This document shows, piece after piece, positions 45,403 to 51,938 of a stretch of DNA of 64,000 nucleotides. The translations under genes and the position numbers were made by a program. The DNA comes from a virus, in the IMG/VR virus record IMGVR_UViG_3300042894_002524, positions 25,828 through 89,827 of that record; one strand, given 5' to 3'. Under the pieces are notes generated by a model that was not told where the DNA came from, searched no databases, and saw only the letters and a program-made list of their open reading frames with translations. Position 1 is the first letter of the stretch, and every line of letters begins with the position of its first letter.

Positions 45403-45687
45403 TTAGTAATTACCTCCGTCTAGTAATGTATTTGCTATTGAGTGGATATGATCCGCTCTGCTTACTGCAGAACTGGTGCCAGCTGACCCGGTTCTTGCTA
45501 TATCTTGTGGAATATCGCTAGAAAGACTCAATGACGCTGCATTAATTGTAGCAGAAACATTTTGTAATACAGTGATATCACTATTTTGCACATTAACAGT
45601 TGTTATATCTGTATTACTAATACTTAATTGAGTAATATCAGATTGATTAATCTGTACTGTAGTTATTTCAGCTGGCACGAGTAACAT
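45403..45687 (-). CDS. short fibre protein with a decapeptide repeat and DHIH motif
   Basis: A 94-residue protein. Residues ~10-40 hold three to four ten-residue units of the type SDIT-x-[LV]-x-[IV]-x-N (for example SDITQLSISN), suggesting a small beta-helix. The C-terminus has GTSSAVSRADHIHSIANTLL, the common [RA]ADHxH fibre motif. ATG45687 has AGGGG directly adjacent, which is closer than usual; a TTG at 45699 with AAGGCGA upstream is an alternative start. It lies between a BppU-like protein and the main fibre. Confidence 0.65.
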   Translation of the reverse strand: MLLVPAEITTVQINQSDITQLSISNTDITTVNVQNSDITVLQNVSATINAASLSLSSDIPQDIARTGSAGTSSAVSRADHIHSIANTLLDGGNY

Positions 45688-46006
45688 CCCCTTGCACAAT
45701 CGCCTTACCAGCGAGCAAGGTGGTTACAACTGTACCGTTTGTTTGTTGGATGTCATAGTAATAAGTTCCAGAGGTTATTGTAGATGTTACATTAGCAGCC
45801 AGTGAGAACTGAACAACCCCATTTGCTCCATCAGTTATTTGAGAAGTAAACGAAACAATATTGTCCGTTGCAGTACGACCCAGCTTGATTTGACCAGAGT
45901 AGCTATGTGAGCTGATATTAATAACAGCGTTTGCACTATTTCTTAAACGAAGCTCATGAACATATGTATCACCAGCATATAAAACGATATCTCTTGCGCC
46001 AGCCAT
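45668..46006 (-). CDS. BppU-like N-terminal domain protein (baseplate/fibre hub)
   Basis: A 112-residue beta-rich protein: ARDIVLYAGDTYVHELRLRN, NISSHSYSGQIKLGRTA, GTYYYDIQQTNGTVVTTLLA and GKAIVQGDVT. This layout is typical of the N-terminal domain of baseplate upper proteins and minor tail proteins that anchor fibres. It is the first gene of the fibre block after the lysis genes. Its stop overlaps the start of the next gene. Confidence 0.7.
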   Translation of the reverse strand: MAGARDIVLYAGDTYVHELRLRNSANAVINISSHSYSGQIKLGRTATDNIVSFTSQITDGANGVVQFSLAANVTSTITSGTYYYDIQQTNGTVVTTLLAGKAIVQGDVTRAS

Positions 46007-46040
46007 GATACTTAAATTTTAGACGATATTACGCTTGTTA

Positions 46041-46139
46041 TCAACAAACGCAGTCTTCACAGCCACATGTACATTGGTCAGTGCATTCACAACCGCAGGT
46101 ACAACTTTTTGATCTTGACTTTTCTAATTCACTCATCAT
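46041..46139 (-). CDS. metallothionein-like Cys-rich microprotein
   Basis: A 32-residue protein too short for usual gene calling. After a basic start (MMSELEKSRSK), nine of the last 20 residues are Cys: CTCGCECTDQCTCGCEDC, then VC. The arrangement CxCxCxCx3CxCxCx2CxC (C13-C32) is what is seen in metallothioneins, which bind Zn, Cu or Cd through thiolate clusters. The ATG at 46139 overlaps the endolysin stop (ATGA), which supports translation by coupling, and TGA ends it at 46041. The open frame is intact and lies in the lysis-to-fibre junction. It could sequester or deliver metal in lysing cells or be a virion part; that is inference. Confidence 0.7.
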   Translation of the reverse strand: MMSELEKSRSKSCTCGCECTDQCTCGCEDCVC

Positions 46140-46672
46140 GCACCGGGCTTTGGCAAAGCCTTCCATGCTGCTTCCATCTTTGCTGCATCTTTTGCAAATT
46201 CAGCTTCAAATTCTAGGTGCAACCACTTGCCCCCAAAACTTCCTGCATTATCTTTTGAATCATAAATCTTGACTGACTTTGGGTCCGAGCCTTCACCACG
46301 GGAGCAGCGATAACCTCTTCCGTAACCGGGCTTTCCATCTTTAGCATTTGCATCAAATGCATAATCATGGATTTCAACAATACCTAATTCTTTCGTATGT
46401 GCAAGGAACCAGTCCCACATAGCAAGACCGACTTTACGATCTGAATAACCAATATCGCATGCAGCTCCAGTTGAGTGAACACTAAGCCACTTTTCCATTC
46501 CGGGATCACCAATCTTCTTACCTTCTGTATGAGAGTTTCTCATCAATCTTGCGGAATATATTCCTAGATTTGTAGCCTTCCAACGGCGACCACAAGCGCC
46601 AACGAACCACTCAACGCCAGCTCCTGCTTTTTTTCCGTCAAAAGCGGGATAATAGGGGTACTTGCGAGCCAT
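46136..46672 (-). CDS. endolysin, M15-type D-Ala-D-Ala/L-Ala-D-Glu peptidase
   Basis: A 178-residue zinc peptidase that would cut peptidoglycan stem peptides at lysis. The zinc ligands are H66 and D73 in SVHSTGAACDIGYSD and H152 in WLHLEFE, with E154 close by; this is the SxHxxGxAxD plus WxH signature of M15. There is no signal peptide, so a holin is needed for export. ATG46672 overlaps the preceding stop (TAATG); a longer reading would enter the holin-like gene. Holin-like genes lie just upstream. Confidence 0.9.
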   Translation of the reverse strand: MARKYPYYPAFDGKKAGAGVEWFVGACGRRWKATNLGIYSARLMRNSHTEGKKIGDPGMEKWLSVHSTGAACDIGYSDRKVGLAMWDWFLAHTKELGIVEIHDYAFDANAKDGKPGYGRGYRCSRGEGSDPKSVKIYDSKDNAGSFGGKWLHLEFEAEFAKDAAKMEAAWKALPKPGA

Positions 46673-46863
46673 TATTTGGTCTTTCCGAATGCTTGGTCTT
46701 TTGGATTTAGGTAACGCAAAACCACTGGAAGGGCTGCAGCCCAAAGAGCGTTGGCTGTCAATTTGATGTCACTGGTTGCAACATATGTTGCAACACCTGC
46801 ACCGAGTACGCTTCTTGCGTAAGAGGCAAGCATTGCCTTATTTTGTTCTGTAATTTTGATCAT
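46672..46863 (-). CDS. putative holin (small membrane protein)
   Basis: A 63-residue protein with a membrane segment (LGAGVATYVATS and ANALWAAALPVVLRYL). The ending LRYLNPKDQAFGK is typical of small holin-like proteins of actinophages. It lies immediately before the endolysin gene, which it overlaps. It would form the lysis pore or control its timing. Confidence 0.65.
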   Translation of the reverse strand: MIKITEQNKAMLASYARSVLGAGVATYVATSDIKLTANALWAAALPVVLRYLNPKDQAFGKTK

Positions 46864-46907
46864 ATAATCTCCTTCGTGACATTAAATCACTATGTTAACA
46901 TTATACC

Positions 46908-47156
46908 TTACTCGTTATTTTTAGGCTGAGTCTTTACTCCGCCAAAGACAGCAGAGATTTCATCATCATCAAGCTTGCCATCATCAAGGAAAGCACTAGC
47001 TAGACCCTCAACAACTTTAGCGACTCCGCCAATCCCAGCCATAAAGATGGCTTGAGGGAGATTAACTCCAGCGATAGCGCCAGCTCCAATTACTCCAAGA
47101 CCAGATGCTCCGAATACAGCAAGTATTCTTAATAAAATATTATTAACTTTAGACAT
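46908..47156 (-). CDS. putative second holin, r1t-like
   Basis: An 82-residue protein with two hydrophobic helices (ILLRILAVFGASGLGVIGAG, LPQAIFMAGIGGVAKVVEGL), a short turn between, and an acidic C-terminus (DDGKLDDDEISAVFG), the layout of r1t-type holins. ATG47156 has AAGGAAG upstream and overlaps the preceding stop (TAATG). It shares the lysis cassette with two other small membrane proteins. Confidence 0.65.
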   Translation of the reverse strand: MSKVNNILLRILAVFGASGLGVIGAGAIAGVNLPQAIFMAGIGGVAKVVEGLASAFLDDGKLDDDEISAVFGGVKTQPKNNE

Positions 47157-47323
47157 TAATCTTCCTTTTTAATTAAAACTCCAAACATGTGAACAGTAAA
47201 GGCAGCAATGGTTAGCCATAGTCCATAAGTTTGTGTTTTGCCGGATAATGTAATTAGAACAATTACACCTCCAGATAGTGTCCATGCCAAAGCATGGAGT
47301 TCTTTTAATATTTTTTTAAACAT
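47156..47323 (-). CDS. small membrane protein of the lysis cassette
   Basis: A 55-residue protein with two hydrophobic helices (WTLSGGVIVLITLSG and GLWLTIAAFTVHMFGVLI) and basic ends (MFKKILKEL, IKKED). The start ATG overlaps the stop of the secreted protein (TAATG) and has GGAGAAG upstream; the stop overlaps the next gene. It could be a holin, an antiholin or a spanin-like helper. Confidence 0.6.
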   Translation of the reverse strand: MFKKILKELHALAWTLSGGVIVLITLSGKTQTYGLWLTIAAFTVHMFGVLIKKED

Positions 47324-48996
47324 TATCTTCTCCTTGATCGGCTATTACCCCGATCTGTGTTACCGGAACCACCACTTCCTGATGGTCCTCCAGCTCCTCC
47401 ACCCGATGGTGCAGAACTGCCTCCAGAGGGCATAGGAGCCGTTGTAATCGTTGTTAAAGCTGTTGTTACAGCAATGAGCGCTCTTCTCGCTTTTACATCT
47501 ATTCCAGAGCCTGTAGGCACATAGTCGTCAAGACCTTCTCCGAAGATGTCAATTTCTCCCTCAAAAGCTTCTTTGATTTCAGTTGGGGCATCGGTAAGTG
47601 TTTCAACAAGAGCAGCTTCTTCCGCTAAAGTAAGATTATCAACAGCAATTTCTTGGAAGATTTCTGTAGCCTGATCTGCGTCAATACTTTCCAAAACCTT
47701 TGCACTTGTAGCAAGGTCGGTTGCTTGGTCTTCTGTAACACCAAGTTCCAAAACACTGTCAACAGCATTAGACACTTGTTCTTCAGAAACAGAATCTGAC
47801 TCTAAAATTCCAACAACCGCTTCAAATTGTTCATCTGACAACGGCGTATCTAATACAGAGTCAATAACTGATGCAAATTTTTCATCCGAGATTGGCTCAT
47901 CAAAAATAGAATCAAGGGCAGCAGAAAATTGTTCTTCAGATAACGGCTCAGAAAAGACTGCATCGACAGCAGCTTCAAATTGGTCTGCACTTAGTTGAGA
48001 TGTATTGTCAAAGACAGCCTCCACTGCAGCAGAGAAGTTTTCGTCAGACATAGGACCATCAAACACTGAATCAATAACTGTAGAAAACTGCGAATCAGTT
48101 AAATCTTGACCAAGAAGAGAATTAACCACTGCCGTAAGTTCTTCAGGAGTTCCGGCATCCGCTACTAAGTCATCAACAGCATTTGCAAGGTTTGCATTAG
48201 TTATAGGTGCATCGAAAATATCATCAACCGTTGCGTCTATAGTTTCTTGAACCTCTTGGGGAACTTCAATTGTTGGCGTTGGGTCTTCAGGAATTTCAAC
48301 AGGTGTTGTATCTATTTCTGGAGTAGAAACTGGAGTTTGGTCCAACTCGGGAATTGAAACAGTGGTGTTTTCTGTTGGAAGTGTTTCAACAGGAGGGGGA
48401 ACAACTTCCTCAACAGTCGTTGTAGTCGGTTCAGGCTCAGGTGCTATAGTTGTTGTAGATGAAGATGTTGTTGTGGTCGGCACCACTGTCGTTGTGGTTG
48501 TGGTTGTTGTGGTGGTCGTTGTAGAAGTTGTCGTGGTTGGCTCTACAGTGGTAGAGGTGGTTGTGGTTGATTCTACTGTCGTGGATGTTGTGGAAGTGGT
48601 CTGAGTAGACCCAACACCATTGAAGCTCAGTTCATACTGTAAGTTCCACCCTTGGTTTGTATGCCAACCATCAGGGTTGTTACAGCAAATACCAGCCCTT
48701 AGTCTATAACGACCAGCAGGCACCTCCATTGAGATATACGACTGCAGACCAATGGAATCATCAATGCTGTAGAGAAGCGTTCCGGCTTCGTTATATAGCC
48801 ACAACATTGGATCTGAGTTGTACCCAGTGACCATGTAGGTTTGGGCTATAAACTGTGTTGTCTCACTATAATCAAACCAAACATCTGTTGGCTCTGTGAT
48901 TATTAAGTTTTCAGCTTTAGCCGGAGATGCAAAAAGAGAGAGAATAATTGCAGGAATTAATATCCATGCACTTTTATTAAATCTTAATTTTCTCAC
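47323..48996 (-). CDS. secreted Thr-rich repeat protein
   Basis: A 557-residue protein with a classical signal peptide (RKLRFNKSAWILIPAIILSL, cleavage near ASPAKA-E29). Residues ~30-127 look like a PPC-type beta-sandwich (PMLWLYNEAGTLLYSID, VPAGRYRLRAG) with two adjacent cysteines. Residues ~132-195 are a mucin-like Thr stalk. Residues ~249-420 hold about ten acidic repeats of 17 residues (LSDEQFEAVVDSVFDEP type). The C-terminus is Gly/Ser-rich and ends in RRR. It would be exported to the host surface and may alter adsorption or superinfection; a virion role is possible. It is the first gene of the lysis segment. Confidence 0.8.
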   Translation of the reverse strand: MRKLRFNKSAWILIPAIILSLFASPAKAENLIITEPTDVWFDYSETTQFIAQTYMVTGYNSDPMLWLYNEAGTLLYSIDDSIGLQSYISMEVPAGRYRLRAGICCNNPDGWHTNQGWNLQYELSFNGVGSTQTTSTTSTTVESTTTTSTTVEPTTTTSTTTTTTTTTTTTVVPTTTTSSSTTTIAPEPEPTTTTVEEVVPPPVETLPTENTTVSIPELDQTPVSTPEIDTTPVEIPEDPTPTIEVPQEVQETIDATVDDIFDAPITNANLANAVDDLVADAGTPEELTAVVNSLLGQDLTDSQFSTVIDSVFDGPMSDENFSAAVEAVFDNTSQLSADQFEAAVDAVFSEPLSEEQFSAALDSIFDEPISDEKFASVIDSVLDTPLSDEQFEAVVGILESDSVSEEQVSNAVDSVLELGVTEDQATDLATSAKVLESIDADQATEIFQEIAVDNLTLAEEAALVETLTDAPTEIKEAFEGEIDIFGEGLDDYVPTGSGIDVKARRALIAVTTALTTITTAPMPSGGSSAPSGGGAGGPSGSGGSGNTDRGNSRSRRR

Positions 48997-49020
48997 ATAA
49001 CAATTGTATATGAGTTAAAA

Positions 49021-49356
49021 TTAAGTTGCGTATTCAACTCCACTAATCGACAGAGTAATACTTGCATTTGCTTGAGAAAGATAAAGATTGGAGTTAGCAG
49101 GAAGAACAACAATTCCGTTATAAGCAACTGTTTCGTTTGGTGCAACAGTAAATGATTTTAGAATTGCATTATTATTAGCAGCTGCTGAGACACCTGACAC
49201 AAGTAAATGTAAACTGCATGTTGCTGCACTTGATGTGAAGTTGCACAAGTTAATGTTTTTAACAATAGAATAGCTTCCAGCATTGTTTGATATAGTAACA
49301 ACATTAGCTGCAGTGTCAGCTCCGATATACAGAAGCTTTGGTGTTAAGTTTGCCAT
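49021..49356 (-). CDS. small beta-rich virion protein, paralog of the 43651-44010 product
   Basis: A 111-residue protein with strands SIVKNINLCNFTSSAATCSL, VAPNETVAYNGIVVLPA and ASITLSISGVEYA. The order of IVKxIxxCN, NET and the C-terminal strands is shared with the 119-residue protein. Probably part of a fibre, collar or capsid decoration. Confidence 0.6.
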   Translation of the reverse strand: MANLTPKLLYIGADTAANVVTISNNAGSYSIVKNINLCNFTSSAATCSLHLLVSGVSAAANNNAILKSFTVAPNETVAYNGIVVLPANSNLYLSQANASITLSISGVEYAT

Positions 49357-49701
49357 TTAAACCCCCATCCACTGCAAGATAGCAGTGTCATATGTATATG
49401 TATTCATGCTTTGAATCGTATTTGAATCAAGAACATGGTCAACAACAGCCCCGGCTAAATGGTTCTGTGCTGTAGTACCATCATACCCTCTAACGCTTAT
49501 AGTTAGAACATCTCCTGAACGAGAAGACACGAGCATTTTTTCTTCCGCTGCTTCACCACGACTTACAATGATTGCAAATGGATTGTTGGCACCTGTGGGG
49601 AAAGACGAACCGGAACCAAGGGTAATAGATGACGCTGAGTTTGCGACATTGCTTGGCAATGTCGTGCTTAAAACAGCTCCAGCAAATTCTCTTCTTTCCA
49701 T
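49357..49701 (-). CDS. small virion protein with a RGYDGTTA motif
   Basis: A 114-residue beta-rich protein. The stretch FAIIVSRGEAAEEKMLVSSR, then ISVRGYDGTTAQNHLAGAVV, is a recurring element of minor structural proteins in tailed phages, often next to fibre genes. The genes before and after have the same type of context. The virion location is unknown. Confidence 0.65.
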   Translation of the reverse strand: MERREFAGAVLSTTLPSNVANSASSITLGSGSSFPTGANNPFAIIVSRGEAAEEKMLVSSRSGDVLTISVRGYDGTTAQNHLAGAVVDHVLDSNTIQSMNTYTYDTAILQWMGV

Positions 49702-49711
49702 TTAAACCTCT

Positions 49712-50095
49712 TTAGTCAAGGCTGATGTCAAGATCGCCTGTTGCGATTCTCAATGTATCGCCTGCATCAAGGCTTTTACTTGTTGCGAGAGTTCCCCACA
49801 CAAGCAAGTTGCCTGTTGTTAAAGCATCAAAAATACCAATTGCGACAACCGTACAGGCTGGCATATTAGTGAAGTCAATGTTCCCAGTGTTTTGGGTTGC
49901 ACCACTTGATGCAGCATCAAAAGCAGCAGTCTGACGAGCGTATGAACCACCACTGACCTGTGTTCCACCACCCGTATCATTTGGTGCAGCCGTATAAAGT
50001 GCTACATAAACAGTCGATGGCATTGTGTATGCCGTTGTTCCCAAAATGTGGTCAAGAACTTTGTCCTCTAAGTAATTACTAAGATTACCTGCCAT
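49712..50095 (-). CDS. small virion structural protein (minor tail/decoration-like)
   Basis: A 127-residue protein. MAGNLSNYLEDKVLDHILGT with TVYVALYTAAPNDTGGGTQV and GGSYARQTAAFDAA is a pattern commonly seen among small structural proteins of phages of actinobacteria and others. It is followed by strands with VVAIGIFDA. It lies just after the small Lys-rich capsid-region gene. The function is not established. Confidence 0.65.
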   Translation of the reverse strand: MAGNLSNYLEDKVLDHILGTTAYTMPSTVYVALYTAAPNDTGGGTQVSGGSYARQTAAFDAASSGATQNTGNIDFTNMPACTVVAIGIFDALTTGNLLVWGTLATSKSLDAGDTLRIATGDLDISLD

Positions 50096-50097
50096 AA

Positions 50098-50442
50098 TTA
50101 ATCCTCCTTAGATGCGAGATACTCTTCGATTTCGTGAGGATCCGCTCTTCTAAAATTTTCAAGACTCAAAAGGAATGCATATTCCTCGTCTGAGACTTCT
50201 TTCATGGAATCTTCTCTTGAAAAGAAAAGATTACCAGAGCTATACGAAGCTCCGCTTTCAAAAATAATCAAATTAATTGCATTTGATTTTTTAGACACTT
50301 TTGCTGGTTTTTGTTCAACACTATCTTCTGTGATTTCTGCTTTAACCTTTGGCTTTGCAGCAGCCTTTTTTGCCGGAGCCTTCTTTGCTGGCTTTGCTTC
50401 TTCACCTGATGTTGCTTTCGATGTAACGATATTATCAGTCAT
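50098..50442 (-). CDS. Lys/Ala-rich capsid-region protein
   Basis: A 114-residue protein. The N-terminal part is histone H1-like basic low complexity (AKPAKKAPAKKAAAKPKVKA), then a folded acidic C-terminal part (FRRADPHEIEEYLASKED). It lies right after the major capsid gene and its terminator. The basic tail could bind DNA inside the capsid; the fold is not recognised. Confidence 0.6.
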   Translation of the reverse strand: MTDNIVTSKATSGEEAKPAKKAPAKKAAAKPKVKAEITEDSVEQKPAKVSKKSNAINLIIFESGASYSSGNLFFSREDSMKEVSDEEYAFLLSLENFRRADPHEIEEYLASKED

Positions 50443-50480
50443 GGTTAATACAATACCACACTTGCTTAAATAATGCGAAA

Positions 50481-50504
50481 GGGAGGGGATATTTCACCCC
50501 CCCC
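50481..50504 (-). terminator. G/C-rich stem-loop after the major capsid gene
   Basis: The arms GGGAGGGG (50481-50488) and CCCCCCCC (50497-50504) can pair on the minus-strand transcript through one G-U wobble, around an 8-base loop, followed by TTTC. The position, directly after the major capsid gene and before less abundant genes, fits a partial terminator. It includes a run of nine C on the plus strand. Confidence 0.65.
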
Positions 50505-50529
50505 CGATCACAAATTTTTTAATTATTAC

Positions 50530-51561
50530 TTACAGTGTACGAAGCTTAACATTCTTACCGATTACATACGAATCAGCATTTTCAATGTTACTTGCTACTC
50601 TCATGAACTGAGTGTACTCAATGGTGTCTGTCTTTGGCTTGAACTGACGGTACACAGTGATGTCACGGTGAATACCGATAACACGGTTGTTAGGGAATGT
50701 TAGTTCAATATGACCATGTGATCCTGTTGCACCTGAGTAGTCACCCGTAGCCGTTTCTGGCATCAAAGGAACTTCAAGCAAAGGAATACCGAATGGTGAA
50801 ATTCCAGTTGAACCCGGACCACCATTTCCACGCATTGTGCCCTGAAGGAATGCCACATCGCCGACCAATGAGCCGGGAGATGGTGCACCTGCAGTTGCAG
50901 CGGTTGCATCGTTTGGATTACCTAAGCTGTAGATGGTGTCTTGAACATTGCCTGAACCAGAGAAGAATCTTAGTTCATTTCTGCGCTGAAGATACTTGGT
51001 TGGCATATTGCGAAGAATGCGATCATAAGTAGCTCTTGAAACCTGATTACCAGCTTCATCGACTACACGACCGTTTGTCTTAGCAAGTTTAATAAAACCA
51101 TCAAGAGCCTTGAGAAGACCGTTGTTGGAGCTTGTGTTACCGTTGATAAAGAGATCATCAAGGTCGTTTGCAGTCTGGCGAGCCATCATCTGTGCGATGT
51201 GGTCCTCCAAAGAAGCTCCCTCAATGTTGTCTTCCAACGACTCAGTTGACAGTGCCCAGTCAAGACGAAGCTTGACAGTAGACAAAGAAACTTTGCTGAA
51301 TGTGACGGCTGCATTTGCACCGTCATCTGTTGCCTCGGTTGCCTTTGAAAGCAAGCGGGTGCCTACAGAAACCTTATCGATTTCCATTTGTGGTGTACGC
51401 ATACGAACGACTCTTGCGTTCTGCATAAGTACAGACTGATCAATAACAAAATCAAGGAAGCGGTTTGACTGAGCTGGTTTCATCAAACCACCCGAATCAT
51501 TGCCTACAACCCCAGTTGTTACTTCATTAGCCTTTGATAGAATTTCTTCTTGTGATGCCAT
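50530..51561 (-). CDS. major capsid protein (HK97 fold)
   Basis: A 343-residue coat protein. Features of the HK97 fold include the N-terminal arm with the hydrophobic start (RFLDFVIDQSVLMQNARVVR), a spine helix with ESLEDNIEGASLEDHIAQMM, the sequence NDLDDLFINGNTS and the C-terminal IGIHRDITVYRQFKPKTDTI. It lies downstream of the protease-scaffold and is followed by a terminator. ATG51561 has AGGAGGAA upstream, a very strong site, as expected for the most abundant virion protein. Confidence 0.95.
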   Translation of the reverse strand: MASQEEILSKANEVTTGVVGNDSGGLMKPAQSNRFLDFVIDQSVLMQNARVVRMRTPQMEIDKVSVGTRLLSKATEATDDGANAAVTFSKVSLSTVKLRLDWALSTESLEDNIEGASLEDHIAQMMARQTANDLDDLFINGNTSSNNGLLKALDGFIKLAKTNGRVVDEAGNQVSRATYDRILRNMPTKYLQRRNELRFFSGSGNVQDTIYSLGNPNDATAATAGAPSPGSLVGDVAFLQGTMRGNGGPGSTGISPFGIPLLEVPLMPETATGDYSGATGSHGHIELTFPNNRVIGIHRDITVYRQFKPKTDTIEYTQFMRVASNIENADSYVIGKNVKLRTL

Positions 51562-51578
51562 ATCTTTATTTCCTCCTA

Positions 51579-51938
51579 TTATGACTTATAGCCCAAGGAG
51601 TTAATTAAACCTTGTGGCAAATATGTATTGTCCCAAATTGATGATGGAGCAGACTTAGTAAGTTCTTCGCCCTCTTCGTCATCTTCTGGGTCAACGCTTT
51701 TCTTGATAGCTCCGGACTTAGCAAAGGCTTGAACCTTCTCTTCTTGTTCCGACAGAGATTGCTCTGTTGCTTCTAATTTTTCTTGTAGTTCAGTTGCTTG
51801 AACTTCAAATCCCTTGGTGATGGTGTCGATTTTTTCTTGGACCGAAGCTTCAACCTCTTCTTTAATTGAAGTAGCGAAGGCAGCCAGTTTTTCGTCAACC
51901 ACAGCACTAAGAGCATCTTTAAGGATTTCTAGATCCAT
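51579..51938 (-). CDS. nested scaffolding protein (internal start)
   Basis: An in-frame internal gene within the protease-scaffold frame. ATG51938 is preceded by a perfect AGGAGG (51944-51949) at five bases, far better than chance. It would give a 119-residue protein starting MDLEILKDALSAVVDEK, helical and coiled-coil, which is a plausible scaffold, as lambda Nu3 is nested within gene C. A further in-frame ATG at 52229 with AAGGAG six bases upstream would give a 216-residue product, so two nested forms are possible. Confidence 0.7.
   Translation of the reverse strand: MDLEILKDALSAVVDEKLAAFATSIKEEVEASVQEKIDTITKGFEVQATELQEKLEATEQSLSEQEEKVQAFAKSGAIKKSVDPEDDEEGEELTKSAPSSIWDNTYLPQGLINSLGYKS

Noticed and set aside
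48362-48604. Open plus-strand frame rich in Val
   Set aside because: It is the antisense of the poly-Thr stalk codons of the secreted protein; no ribosome site and extreme composition.
50497-50505. Run of nine C as a sequencing error or slippery site
   Set aside because: It lies outside genes and pairs with the GGGAGGGG arm, so a terminator explains it.
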